DNA from: Amycolatopsis sp. CA-126428
GTDB taxonomy: Bacteria > Actinomycetota > Actinomycetes > Mycobacteriales > Pseudonocardiaceae
Direction: 5' to 3'
Length of the DNA: 64,000 nucleotides
Assembly: GCF_002904335.1 (NCBI RefSeq)
Contig: NZ_PPHF01000165.1
Coordinates: forward strand, 186,001-250,000
Shown: positions 56,032 to 64,000 of the stretch, piece by piece
Layout of the letters: every line of letters starts with the position of its first letter
Numbering within the stretch: the stretch's first letter is position 1
Translations under genes and position numbers: made by a program
Notes under the pieces: generated by a model
Told to the model about the DNA's origin: nothing
Seen by the model: the letters and a program-made list of their open reading frames with translations, nothing else
The model's database searches: none

Positions 56032-58392
56032 ATGAGCACCGACACCCGCCAGGACATGCGGCTCGTCCCGGCGGCAGCGGCCTGCTGGCTGGCGGCATTG
56101 GCCGGCCTGCTGCTCGGCTGGTGGACAGCCGTCGCCACCGGCCTTGCCGCGGTCGCGCTCGCCGGGCTGCTGCTGTGGTGGGCCCGCGACCGGCCCCGGG
56201 TGCGCGACGCGGCGGCAGCCCTCCTGATCCTGGGCCTCCTCGCCGCAGTCCCGATCTCCTGGCGAGTCCGCGAAGCCCAAAGCGACGAACTCCGCGCCTC
56301 CGCCGCAGAAGGGCTCCCGGCGGCGTTGCGAGTCGTCGTCGCCGAACGTCCGAAGCCCGTGCGGAGCGCGGGGTATGCCGATCAGCAAGCCGGTGCCCGG
56401 TCGGTCGTCCTCACCGCCGATGTGCGCACCGCATCGGTCGACGGCCGACCCGTCCCCTCCTCCGGCCGCATCCTGCTGTTGGCTCCGGTCGCGCAGTGGG
56501 CGTCGCTGCTGCCGGGCCAAGAGGTGACGGCGACGGGGCTGCTGATGCCGCCGCGCGGCTCGGACCTCACCGCCGCGGTGCTGTCGGTGCGCGGCCCGCC
56601 GGGGGAACCCGGCCCGGCGCCGTGGTGGCAGCGGGCGGCGGCCGGGCTGCGCACCGGTCTCCACGATCTGTGCCAGGTCCTGCCGGACGAACCCGCGGGC
56701 CTGCTCCCGGGGCTGGTGCTGGGCGACACGAGCGCGTTGTCCCCGCGCGTCGAGCAGGAGTTCGTCTCCGCGGGGCTCACCCACCTCACCGCGGTCAGCG
56801 GCGGCAACCTCGCGGTGATCTGCGGGGCGGTCTTGCTCCTGTTGCGCCTGCTCCGGCTCGGCCCCCGGCTGTCGGCCGCGGCGGCCGGGACGTGCCTGGC
56901 CGGGTTCCTCGTCCTCGTGGGCCCGGAGCCGAGCGTGCTGCGTGCGGGTGTCATGGCGGCCGTGGCGCTCCTGGCCCTGGCGCTGGGCCGCCGTGGTTCG
57001 GCGCTGCCCGCGCTGGCCTTCGCGGTGTGCTTGCTGGTGGTCGCGGATCCGGCGATGGCCACGGACTTCGGCTTCGCGCTGTCGGTGTGCGCCACCGGCG
57101 GGCTGGTCTTGCTCGCGCCCCGCTGGGCCGACGCGCTGGTCCGCCGCGGGATCCCACCGGGTTTCGCGGAAGGGCTGGCGATCCCGCTGGCGGCGTTCCT
57201 GGTGACGGCGCCGGTGCTCGCGGGCATGGCGGGTTCGGTGAGCCTCGTTTCGGTGCTGACCAACGTCCTCGCCGCGCCCGTGGTGGCCCCGGCGACGGTG
57301 CTCGGCGTGCTGGCGACGGTCACCGGCCCGTGGTGGCCGGGCGCCGGGAAGGTCCTGGTGCACTTGGCCGATCCTGAGGCTCGGTGGCTGATCACCGTCG
57401 CCCGGCACGGCGCGCGGGCGCCGCACGCGGTCATCGCGTGGCCCGGTGGCTGGGTGGGTGGTCTCCTGGCCGCTGCCGTCCTCGTGGTGCTGGTGCTCGC
57501 GCTCCGGCACCGGCGGGTGCGGGTGCTGATGGCGGTGCTCGTCGCCGGCGCGCTCCTGGTGTTCGTGCCGGTCCGGGTGGTGGCGCCGGCGTGGCCACCT
57601 CGGAACTGGGCGATGGTCGAATGCGACGTCGGCCAGGGTGACGCCGTCGTGTTGGCGACCGCCGAACCGGGACGGGCGGTCGTCGTGGACGCCGGACCCG
57701 AGCCGGGGCCGGTCGACGAGTGCCTGCACCGGCTGGCGGTCGACCGGATTCCGCTGCTGGTGCTGAGCCACCTGCACGCCGACCACATCGGCGGCCTCGC
57801 TTCGGTCTTCGAGGGCCGTGCGGTCGGCGCGATCGCCGTCGGGCCGGGGCGGTCGCCGGGGTGGGCCTGGCGCCAGGTGGCCGCCGAGGCCACCCGGCGG
57901 GCGGTGCCGCTGGTGGAGCTGACGCCGGGCGAGCGGCTGGACTGGCCGGGCCTGGCGCTCGACGTCCTGGGCCCGCGCTACGTACCGGCCCGCTCGGACG
58001 CGCCACAGGACGGCACCACGATCAACAACAGCTCGGTGGTGCTCCGAGCGGAGACCACGGCGGGCCGGGTCCTGCTGACCGGTGACGTCGAACTGGCCGC
58101 GCAAGCGGACCTGCTGGCCGACATCGGAGATCTGAAGGCGGACGTCTTGAAGGTGCCGCACCACGGAAGCCGCTACTCGCTGCCCTCGTTCCTCGCCGCG
58201 GTGGCCCCGCGGGTGGCCTTGGTCAGCGTGGGCGCGGGAAACACGTACGGGCACCCCAGCAAGTCCACAATGGACACCCTCACCGCCCTCGGCGCACGAG
58301 TTACCCGCACGGACATGGACGGCGACACGGCGGTGGTCACCGGAACGGCAATAGCCCGCCGCGGCGAGCCTCGCGGCCCGCCGCGCCGGTGA
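56032..58392 (+). CDS. comEC: ComEC/Rec2-family DNA internalisation channel
   Basis: 786 aa. Multi-pass membrane protein: N-terminal helices and a DUF4131-like domain (~1-200), the competence domain (LVLGDTSALSPRVEQEFVSA, HLTAVSGGNLAVICG), and a C-terminal metallo-beta-lactamase domain with HLHADHIGG and GDVE and PHHGS. The ATG overlaps a stop that ends the second decayed comEA copy. Thought to pass single-stranded DNA into the cell. Confidence 0.95.
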   Translation: MSTDTRQDMRLVPAAAACWLAALAGLLLGWWTAVATGLAAVALAGLLLWWARDRPRVRDAAAALLILGLLAAVPISWRVREAQSDELRASAAEGLPAALRVVVAERPKPVRSAGYADQQAGARSVVLTADVRTASVDGRPVPSSGRILLLAPVAQWASLLPGQEVTATGLLMPPRGSDLTAAVLSVRGPPGEPGPAPWWQRAAAGLRTGLHDLCQVLPDEPAGLLPGLVLGDTSALSPRVEQEFVSAGLTHLTAVSGGNLAVICGAVLLLLRLLRLGPRLSAAAAGTCLAGFLVLVGPEPSVLRAGVMAAVALLALALGRRGSALPALAFAVCLLVVADPAMATDFGFALSVCATGGLVLLAPRWADALVRRGIPPGFAEGLAIPLAAFLVTAPVLAGMAGSVSLVSVLTNVLAAPVVAPATVLGVLATVTGPWWPGAGKVLVHLADPEARWLITVARHGARAPHAVIAWPGGWVGGLLAAAVLVVLVLALRHRRVRVLMAVLVAGALLVFVPVRVVAPAWPPRNWAMVECDVGQGDAVVLATAEPGRAVVVDAGPEPGPVDECLHRLAVDRIPLLVLSHLHADHIGGLASVFEGRAVGAIAVGPGRSPGWAWRQVAAEATRRAVPLVELTPGERLDWPGLALDVLGPRYVPARSDAPQDGTTINNSSVVLRAETTAGRVLLTGDVELAAQADLLADIGDLKADVLKVPHHGSRYSLPSFLAAVAPRVALVSVGAGNTYGHPSKSTMDTLTALGARVTRTDMDGDTAVVTGTAIARRGEPRGPPRR

Positions 58393-58438
58393 TGGCCGGG
58401 GCGGGGACGGTGCCGCGGGCCGGTGTCTCGCGCCGGGA

Positions 58439-58521
58439 AGGCGACACGTGGTCGAGCGCCCGGGCAAATAACGTGCGCCGCCGGGGCCGGTGAGCTTTAG
58501 CCCGGGGGAGGCGACACGTGG
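58439..58521. repeat. 13-bp direct repeat, 70 bp apart
   Basis: AGGCGACACGTGG at 58439-58451 and again at 58509-58521, each with a CACGTG core. They lie behind comEC in the gap before thrC. Confidence 0.55.
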
Positions 58522-58540
58522 CCGTGCCCCTCCGCCGAGC

Positions 58541-58569
58541 GCCGGGGCGGGCCGAGTGCCCGCCCCGGC
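58541..58569. terminator. Terminator between comEC and thrC
   Basis: GCCGGGGCGGGC and GCCCGCCCCGGC form a perfect 12-bp stem with loop CGAGT, between convergent genes. No long T-run. Confidence 0.8.
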
Positions 58570-58575
58570 CGGAGC

Positions 58576-59841
58576 TCAGTAGCCGAGGGCCTTGTTCACG
58601 GCCGCGGCCGAGGGCGGCAGGGTCGCCTTGGGACCCACGTGGTTCTCGATCGCGTCGAGGGTCTTGAGGCCATCGCCGGTGATGAGGAGCACCGTCTCGG
58701 CGTCCGGGTCCAGCTTGCCCGTCTCGACCAGCTTCTTCGCCGTGGCGACGGTGACCCCGCCGGCCGTCTCGGTGAAGATGCCTTCGGTGCGGGCCAGCAG
58801 GCGGATGCCCTCGACGACCTCTTCGTCGGAGACGTCCTCGATCGCGCCGCCGGTGCGGTTGACGATGTCGAGCACGTACGGGCCGTCGGCGGGGTTGCCG
58901 ATCGCCAGCGAGCGGGCGATCGTGTCCGGCTTCACCGGCTGGACCACGTCGTGGCCCTCGCGGAACGCGGTCGACACCGGCGAGCAGCCGGTGGCCTGCG
59001 CGCCGAAGACCTTGTACGGGCTGGCGTCCACGAGGCCGAGCTGCCCCAGCTCACGGAAACCCTTGTCCACCTTGGTCAGCTGCGAACCGGAGGCGATCGG
59101 CACGACGATCTGCGGCGGGATGCGCCAGCCGAGCTGCTCGGCGACCTCGAAGGCCAGCGTCTTCGAGCCCTCCGAGTAGTACGGCCGGACGTTCACGTTG
59201 ACGAACGCCCACTTCGGGTGCTCGCCGGCGAGCTCGGTGGCGAGGCGGTTGACGTCGTCGTAGTTGCCGTCGATGGCGATGAGGTCGCCGTCGTACACCG
59301 CGGTGGTGAGGATCTTGGCGCGCTCGAGGCTCTTGGGGATCAGCACGACCGACCGCCAGCCGGCGCGGGCCGCGGCGGCGGCCGTCGCGTTGGCCAGGTT
59401 GCCGGTCGAGGGACACGCGAGCACCTCGAACCCGAACTCGCGGGCCGCGGCCAGCGCGACGGCGACGACGCGGTCCTTGAACGAGTGCGTCGGGTTGCCG
59501 GTGTCGTCCTTGACCCACACGCGCTTGAGGCCGAGCTCCTTGGCGAGGCGGTCGGCGCGGACCAGCCGCGTCGCGCCCGGCTCGGTGTTCGGGATCTCTT
59601 CGACGTTGGACGGAACGGGAAGGAGTTTCTTGTAGCGCCAGATGTTCTTGGGGCCGGCCTCGATGTCTTCGCGGCGGACGCGGCCGAAGTCGTAGGCGAC
59701 CTCGAGCGGCGAGAAGTCTTCGGCGGAGACGAACTCCGGAGCGAGCGGCTGCCGGTGGCCCTCTTCCTTCGACACCAGTTCGACGGCGGGTCCGAGATCC
59801 GGGGTCTTGGTGGTGGAGGTCGTGCCGAGGGTGGCGGTCAT
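58576..59841 (-). CDS. thrC: Threonine synthase
   Basis: 421 aa from the ATG at 59841, preceded by GGAAAGGA. PLP enzyme turning phosphohomoserine into threonine. The PLP lysine is K122 in NPTHSFKDR; CPSTGNLANATAA and ASGSQLTKVDKG bind the cofactor phosphate and substrate. The hom and thrB genes are not adjacent. An S-box riboswitch lies in the leader, unusual for a threonine gene. A paralogous role in the methionine branch cannot be excluded. Confidence 0.92.
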   Translation of the reverse strand: MTATLGTTSTTKTPDLGPAVELVSKEEGHRQPLAPEFVSAEDFSPLEVAYDFGRVRREDIEAGPKNIWRYKKLLPVPSNVEEIPNTEPGATRLVRADRLAKELGLKRVWVKDDTGNPTHSFKDRVVAVALAAAREFGFEVLACPSTGNLANATAAAAARAGWRSVVLIPKSLERAKILTTAVYDGDLIAIDGNYDDVNRLATELAGEHPKWAFVNVNVRPYYSEGSKTLAFEVAEQLGWRIPPQIVVPIASGSQLTKVDKGFRELGQLGLVDASPYKVFGAQATGCSPVSTAFREGHDVVQPVKPDTIARSLAIGNPADGPYVLDIVNRTGGAIEDVSDEEVVEGIRLLARTEGIFTETAGGVTVATAKKLVETGKLDPDAETVLLITGDGLKTLDAIENHVGPKATLPPSAAAVNKALGY

Positions 59842-59856
59842 CGCGAGGTTCCTTTC

Positions 59857-59987
59857 CTCATCTGCCCCGCCGAAGCGGGCCGGAATTGGCACCGTGGTCG
59901 TCAGCTATCCCGCGATCGCGGGATGACAGGCTGTACGCCGGTTGCCGGGGCTTCGTCGGGCCGTTCCCTCTGCCCCTCTGGATGAGC
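59857..59987 (-). promoter_or_regulatory. SAM-I (S-box) riboswitch in the thrC leader
   Basis: Read on the minus strand, the conserved S-box blocks appear in order: ATCCAGAGGGGCAGAGGGA (from 59985), GGCCCGACGAAGCCCCGGCA and GCAACC (59945-59940), then GGTGCCAATTCC (59893-59882). P1 is CTCATC paired with GATGAG (59862-59857). P3 carries ATCCCGCGATCGCGGGAT and P4 GGCCCGCTTCGGCGGGGC. The thrC ribosome binding site directly follows P1, so control is probably at translation: SAM binding would close P1 against the site. Confidence 0.95.
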
Positions 59988-60135
59988 GGTATTCAATTGT
60001 CGGTGCGCGCACGCCGGATCCTCCGGGGCGGGCTGCCTCGGCTACACCGTACGACATCGCGCTCGGGCCGTGCCACGGTGGCCGCTCGACATCACCGGAG
60101 CGGGCGCATCCGAGCGCAAGTGAGAGGATTCCCGG

Positions 60136-61116
60136 GTGACCGCGCAAGCCACCGCCCCGGCCCCGCTGCACCTGGTGCTCGGCGAGGAAGAACTGCTGAT
60201 CGAGCGGGCCGTCCGCGAGACGCTCGCCGCCGCGCGCGCGATGGACGCGACCGCCGAGCTGACCCGGGTCCGGGTGTCCGATCTCACAGCGCCCGAGCTG
60301 GCCGAACTGGTCAGCCCGTCGCTGTTCAGCGAAGGCCGGGTGATCGTCCTGGAGTCGGCGCAGGACATCTCGCAGGAGCTGGCCGACGCCGTCGCGGCCT
60401 ACCTGAAGGACCCGGCCGACGGGGTCGTGCTCGTCGTCGTGCACACCGGCGGCGGCCGCAGCAAGGCGGGCAAGTCGCTCCCGGCGGCGCTGAAGAAGGC
60501 CGGCGCCGAGATCACCGAGTGCCCGAAGCTGACCAAGCCGGCCGAGCGGGAGCAGTTCGTGCGCCACGAGGTGCGCCGGGTGGGCGGCAAGATCGACCCG
60601 GCGGGGGTCGCCGCCCTGCTCGACGCCGTGGGCTCCGACCTGCGGGAACTCTCTTCGGCGGCGACGCAGCTGGTCGCGGACACGGGCGGCACCGTGGACG
60701 CCGACGCGGTCCGCCGTTACCACCGCGGACGGGCCGACGTCACCGGCTTCGCGGTCGCGGAGAAGGCGGTCAGCGGCGATCGCGCGGCGGCGCTGGAGTC
60801 GCTGCGCTGGGCGATGCAGCTGGGCGTCCCGCACGTGCTGGTCGCCGACGCGCTGGCCGACGCGGTCCGCACGATCGCCCGGGTCTCCGGCGCCGGCCGG
60901 GGCAACCCGAACCAGCTGGCGGGCGAGCTGGGCATGCCCCCGTGGAAGATCCGCAAGGCGCAGGGGCAGTCCCGGGGCTGGAACCCCGACGGCCTCGCGA
61001 CGGCGATGCGCGTGGTCGCGCGGCTGAACGCCGAGGTCAAGGGCGTGGCGGCGGACCCGGGCTACGCGCTGGAGCGCGCGGTCCTCCAGGTGGCGGCGGC
61101 CAAGGGCGACCGCTGA
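60136..61116 (+). CDS. holA: DNA polymerase III delta subunit
   Basis: 326 aa from a GTG with GAGAGGA upstream. Opens the sliding clamp for loading. LHLVLGEEELLIERAVRETL is the N-terminal signature, and MPPWKIRKAQGQSRGW the C-terminal helical domain. Follows the competence genes as in mycobacteria, with thrC inserted on the other strand. Confidence 0.95.
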   Translation: MTAQATAPAPLHLVLGEEELLIERAVRETLAAARAMDATAELTRVRVSDLTAPELAELVSPSLFSEGRVIVLESAQDISQELADAVAAYLKDPADGVVLVVVHTGGGRSKAGKSLPAALKKAGAEITECPKLTKPAEREQFVRHEVRRVGGKIDPAGVAALLDAVGSDLRELSSAATQLVADTGGTVDADAVRRYHRGRADVTGFAVAEKAVSGDRAAALESLRWAMQLGVPHVLVADALADAVRTIARVSGAGRGNPNQLAGELGMPPWKIRKAQGQSRGWNPDGLATAMRVVARLNAEVKGVAADPGYALERAVLQVAAAKGDR

Positions 61117-61208
61117 CCGCGGCGGCTCCGGACGCGAATGACCCAGACGCGAAGACCTTCAAGCGCGAAGACCCGGAGGAGGGTCGGCGCGAAGTACCCG
61201 GACATGAA

Positions 61209-61236
61209 GAAGGCCCCGGCCGGAGCCGGGGCCTTC
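61209..61236. terminator. Terminator between holA and rpsT
   Basis: GAAGGCCCCGGC-CGGA-GCCGGGGCCTTC, a perfect 12-bp stem with tetraloop, usable by both convergent genes. Confidence 0.9.
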
Positions 61237-61252
61237 CCAGAAATCAACCAGC

Positions 61253-61513
61253 TCAGAGCGCGTTGACGCGCTTCGCCAGCGCCGACTTCTTGTTGGCGGC
61301 CTGGTTGGCGTGGATGACGCCCTTCGAGACGGCCTTGTCCAGCTTCTGGGCGGCGTCGCGCTGCAGCTCGACGGCCTTGGCCTTCTCGCCGGCCTCGGCG
61401 GCTTCGCGGACCTTGCGGATCGCGGTCTTCACCGAGGACCGGATCGCCTGGTTGCGCTGACGCGCCTTCTCGTTCGTCGTGATGCGCTTGATCTGCGACT
61501 TGATGTTGGCCAT
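61253..61513 (-). CDS. rpsT: 30S ribosomal protein S20
   Basis: 86 aa. MANIKSQIKRITTNEKARQR at the start and VIHANQAANKKSALAKRVNA at the end are conserved. GGAGTTGCC lies upstream. Positioned between holA and lepA as in relatives. Confidence 0.98.
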   Translation of the reverse strand: MANIKSQIKRITTNEKARQRNQAIRSSVKTAIRKVREAAEAGEKAKAVELQRDAAQKLDKAVSKGVIHANQAANKKSALAKRVNAL

Positions 61514-61708
61514 AGGGCAACTCCTGTTTCACTCGGTGAGATTCGCCGCCGCGCTGAAGTGGCCCCGCTCGATGAGCGGGTTTCCTCCATGACGGAATGC
61601 CGCACGGGCAGCGAGCGATCACTCTAACAGCCGGGCCGCCGGCGGCCGGAGCCGGGAGTACCGTGGGCCGCGGCAGTGCCTAGGGTTCCGTCGCCGGTCC
61701 GAGCAACC

Positions 61709-61748
61709 CGCACCACCCGCACCACGCACCACACGCACCACACGCACC
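61709..61748. repeat. CGCACC repeat, five copies
   Basis: CGCACC begins at 61709, 61718, 61725, 61734 and 61743, mostly 9 bp apart. Simple-sequence type tract. Confidence 0.6.
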
Positions 61749-61843
61749 TCAAAACCAGGACCGGTGGGCCTGGTCCGAGCGGCACCATCGGCGGGCCCGG
61801 ACGGCCCGTCGTTCATCTGACGGGGCAAAAGCCTGGAGGACCA

Positions 61844-61865
61844 GCTTTTCGCGTGCGCGAAAAGC
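61844..61865. promoter_or_regulatory. Inverted repeat just before the EamA gene
   Basis: GCTTTTCGCG and CGCGAAAAGC are perfect 10-bp arms with a 2-bp centre, ending 12 bases before the GTG. Operator-like and AT-rich for this genome. Confidence 0.5.
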
Positions 61866-61877
61866 CGAAGGGGCCCC

Positions 61878-62741
61878 GTGAACGCCACCGCCTTGTCCCT
61901 CGTCCTCGTCGCCGCCGTCGTGCACGCCGCGTGGAACCTCGCGGCCAAGCGCATCTCCTCCGGGGGCACCCAGTTCGTCTGGCTCTACTACACGGCCGGC
62001 GCCGTCTTGCTCCTTCCCGTCACGATCGTGCTGCTCGTCGTCGAACACCACCGTCCACAGTGGAGCTGGTTGCTCGCCGCCGCGGTCACCGCCGTCCTGC
62101 ACATCGCCTACGGGATCGTGCTGCAGCGTGGGTACCGCGTCGGCGACCTCTCCGTCGTCTACCCCGTCGCGCGGGGCACCGGGCCGCTGCTGTCGGTGCT
62201 GGCCGCCGTCCTGGTGCTCGGCGAGCGGCCCGGGCCGCTTGGCCTGCTCGGGGCGTTCCTGGTCGTCGCCGGGGTGCTGGTGATCAGCACCGGCCGGAAG
62301 GGCGGCGACCCCCGCGCCGTGAAAGCGGGGATCCTCTACGGGCTGCTGACCGGGGCCGTCATCGCCGGCTACACGCTCTGGGACGCGCACTCGGTGACCG
62401 GCATCGGCGTGCCGCCGGTCGTCTACTTCGGCCTCGGCTCGGTCCTGCAGAGCGTGCTGCTCGTGCCCGGCGCCCTGGCCGATCGCGCCGAAGTGACGCG
62501 GATCTGGCGCGAACAGCGCCGCGAAGTCCTGCTCGTCGCGGTCCTGTCGCCGATCGCCTACATCCTCGTGCTGTTCGCCCTCACCATGGCGCCGGTCAGC
62601 CTGGTCGCGCCCGCCCGGGAGCTGAGCATCGTGCTCGGCGGCCTCGCCGCGTGGCTGGTCTTGGGCGAGCGTGACGCCGTGCGGCGGCTGGCCGGGTCGG
62701 TGATCGTGCTGTCCGGCATCGCCGCGATTGCGGCCGCCTGA
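61878..62741 (+). CDS. EamA-family (DMT) transporter
   Basis: 287 aa from a GTG preceded by GAAGGGG. Ten helices in two EamA repeats; VVYPVARGTGPLLSVLAAVLVLGER and its counterpart VSLVAPARELSIVLGGLAAWLVLGER end the halves. Exports amino acids or other metabolites; cargo unknown. Confidence 0.92.
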   Translation: MNATALSLVLVAAVVHAAWNLAAKRISSGGTQFVWLYYTAGAVLLLPVTIVLLVVEHHRPQWSWLLAAAVTAVLHIAYGIVLQRGYRVGDLSVVYPVARGTGPLLSVLAAVLVLGERPGPLGLLGAFLVVAGVLVISTGRKGGDPRAVKAGILYGLLTGAVIAGYTLWDAHSVTGIGVPPVVYFGLGSVLQSVLLVPGALADRAEVTRIWREQRREVLLVAVLSPIAYILVLFALTMAPVSLVAPARELSIVLGGLAAWLVLGERDAVRRLAGSVIVLSGIAAIAAA

Positions 62742-62764
62742 GCCCGTCCGGTAGGGATGGTCGG

Positions 62765-63139
62765 ATGGAGATCCTGAAGAGCCGGCTGCTGATCCGCCCG
62801 CGGGACGTCGCCGCGTCCACGGCGTTCTACCGCGACACCCTCGGCCTGGCCGTCGAGCGGGAATTCCCCGGTGGCACCGTGTTCTTCCTCGGCCACGGCT
62901 CCCTGGAGGTCTCCGGTGCCGGCGAAGCGGGCTCGTCGCCCGATCTGGTGCTCTGGCTGCAGGTCCGGGACCTCGCCGTCACCCTGGCCGAGCTGAAGGG
63001 CAACGGCCTGGAGCCGGTGCGCGGCGCGCGGCGCGAGCCGTGGGGCCTCGACGAGGCCTGGATCGCCGATCCGGACGGCACGCGCATCGTGCTGGTCGAG
63101 GTGCCCGAGGGACACCCGATCCGCACGGACACCCGCTAG
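62765..63139 (+). CDS. VOC-family (glyoxalase-like) protein
   Basis: 124 aa. One VOC unit of two beta-alpha-beta-beta-beta modules: STAFYRDTLGLAVEREFPGG and DLVLWLQVRDLAVTLAELKG, with IADPDGTRIVLVEV at the end. The first metal histidine is not obvious, so it may bind rather than convert a ligand, for example as a resistance protein. Overlaps the convergent methyltransferase gene by 4 bp. Confidence 0.88.
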   Translation: MEILKSRLLIRPRDVAASTAFYRDTLGLAVEREFPGGTVFFLGHGSLEVSGAGEAGSSPDLVLWLQVRDLAVTLAELKGNGLEPVRGARREPWGLDEAWIADPDGTRIVLVEVPEGHPIRTDTR

Positions 63140-63756
63140 GCGGGCTTGACGCCGCGCAGCTGCGCGGCGAGCGCGGCGAACCCGGGCGGCTCCCAGGTCC
63201 AGGTCTGGAGGTCGGCGAAGCCCGCGGCGGCGGCTTCGTCGGCCAGGACGTGCCTGCTCACGGGCAGCCACTTCTCGTGCGCGGACAGCAGCAGCCGGCC
63301 GCCCGGGCGCAGCACCCGGAACAGCTCGGCGAACCCGGCCGCGCGGTCTTCCCACAGCATGACGTTGTTCACGCTCAGCACGACGTCGACGGAGCCGTCG
63401 GGCTCGCCGGTGTGCGCCGCCGACCCTTCGCGCAGCTCGGCGCGGTCGCCGCAGCGTTCGTGGCACAGCGTGAGCATCTCGGGGGAGGGGTCGACGCCGA
63501 CGGCGCGCCCGGCCAGGCGGGCGGCGGCTTCCAGGCCGACGCCGGGGCCGGGGCCGACGATCAGGACGGTTTCGTCGGGCTCGATCTTCGCCAGGTCGAC
63601 GACGCGGTGTTCGGTGGCGGCGTTGCCGCGGGCCATGACCCAGCCGCCGAGGCGGCCGAGCGCGCCGGAGGGGTGACCGAACGTCCGGTCGAAGACGCGG
63701 GCGAAGCCGCTGGTCTCCGGCTGGGGAGGGGGTGCCGGCTGGTGCGGAGTACTCAT
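63136..63756 (-). CDS. Class I SAM-dependent methyltransferase
   Basis: 206 aa from the ATG at 63756. Motif I is VLIVGPGPGVGLEAAARL, acidic loop VGVDPSPEMLTLC, motif IV DVVLSVNNVMLWED and LRPGGRLLLSAHEKW. A proline-rich start and a RVFDRTFGHPSGALGRLGGW segment precede the fold. Acceptor unknown. Confidence 0.87.
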   Translation of the reverse strand: MSTPHQPAPPPQPETSGFARVFDRTFGHPSGALGRLGGWVMARGNAATEHRVVDLAKIEPDETVLIVGPGPGVGLEAAARLAGRAVGVDPSPEMLTLCHERCGDRAELREGSAAHTGEPDGSVDVVLSVNNVMLWEDRAAGFAELFRVLRPGGRLLLSAHEKWLPVSRHVLADEAAAAGFADLQTWTWEPPGFAALAAQLRGVKPA

Positions 63757-63871
63757 ACTTCGAGGGCACCACGGATCGCGAAACCCCGCATCGGGGATGA
63801 CCCCCAACCGCACCCGGAGGGCCATGGGACCATAGAGGTGGCCATCCCCGACTTTCCGAGGACTCATTCGA

Positions 63872-64000
63872 GTGACGACGTTCGCCGACACGACCTTCAC
63901 GCCTCCGGAGCTCATCCGGAACTTCTGCATCATCGCGCACATCGACCACGGCAAGTCCACCCTGGCCGACCGCATGCTGCAGCTCACCGGCGTCGTGGAA
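63872..64000 (+). CDS. lepA: Elongation factor 4 (LepA), 5' end only
   Basis: 43 codons from the GTG at 63872 to the window edge. IRNFCIIAHIDHGKSTLADR carries the G1 P-loop of translational GTPases in the form typical of LepA. GAGGA lies upstream. Position downstream of rpsT agrees with relatives. Confidence 0.93.
   Translation, partial: MTTFADTTFTPPELIRNFCIIAHIDHGKSTLADRMLQLTGVVE

Larger units (their letters stand above)
61514..61877. other. 364-bp gap between rpsT and the EamA gene
   Basis: Holds the rpsT promoter side, a short CGCACC repeat (61709-61748) and an inverted repeat at 61844-61865. No gene is seen. Confidence 0.6.

Noticed and set aside
55683..56035. Small genes in the comEA-comEC gap
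   Set aside because: Frames look like decayed comEA tails and lack start signals; treated as repeat DNA.
59842..60135. SAM-IV rather than SAM-I riboswitch
   Set aside because: The P3/P4 arrangement and the GGTGCCAATTCC block fit the standard S-box; the SAM-IV layout was not recognised, though only a covariance-model search would settle it.

Overview
The window is high-GC (about 70 %) actinobacterial chromosome. Gene order and protein style point to Pseudonocardiaceae, most likely Amycolatopsis; this is inferred from gene content, not from a database search. The backbone reproduces the order known from Mycobacterium and relatives: valS, folC, a DUF4233 membrane protein, ndk, rne, rplU, rpmA, obgE, proB, then nadD, rsfS, gpgP, an OctT-like SGNH protein, degV, comEA, comEC, holA, rpsT and lepA. 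Accessory genes are spliced between these core blocks. No tRNA, rRNA, CRISPR array, integrase or intact insertion sequence was seen.

Region by region. 1-12.2 kb is accessory: a TetR/carotenoid-oxygenase pair with twin operators; a formate/molybdoenzyme set (fdhD, an OFA-type transporter with an overlapping 41-aa partner, and an FdhF/YdeP-like oxidoreductase); an SDR gene with an apparent frameshift; an LCP cell-wall ligase; a lipoprotein; and a MarR-controlled MFS exporter. 12.2-21.2 kb holds valS and folC-DUF4233 around a LysR/hydrolase locus, a secreted SGNH hydrolase and a methyltransferase. 21.2-28.1 kb is an insertion between DUF4233 and ndk: ArsR, a ketopantoate-reductase-like protein, an epimerase/TetR pair, a secreted penicillin-acylase-family enzyme and PhoD. 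28.1-37.4 kb holds ndk, a DinB-like protein, a large secreted phosphodiester glycosidase-phosphoesterase, an ABC exporter and a subtilase. 37.4-43.9 kb is the rne-rplU-rpmA-obgE-proB block. 43.9-51.4 kb is accessory again: SDR/TetR, a monooxygenase and a flavin/F420 protein, an arginyl-tRNA synthetase, an MHS transporter and a RecQ helicase fused to a phosphoribosyltransferase-like domain. 51.5-64 kb is the nadD-to-lepA block with thrC, an EamA transporter, a VOC protein and a methyltransferase.

The most interesting non-coding signals are: (i) a clear S-box (SAM-I) riboswitch directly in front of a threonine synthase gene, with the ribosome binding site adjoining the 3' strand of P1; (ii) a 21-bp tandem-repeat family present at two separate intergenic loci; (iii) a 388-bp insert between comEA and comEC carrying two degenerate copies of the comEA 3' end; (iv) a perfect 25-bp palindrome and a perfect CRP-type site in the recQ/nadD divergent region; (v) several well-formed operators next to TetR and MarR genes; and (vi) repeated leaderless-type promoters (TANNNT 6-8 nt before the start codon). 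All calls come from reading the sequence by eye; no searches or folding programs were run.
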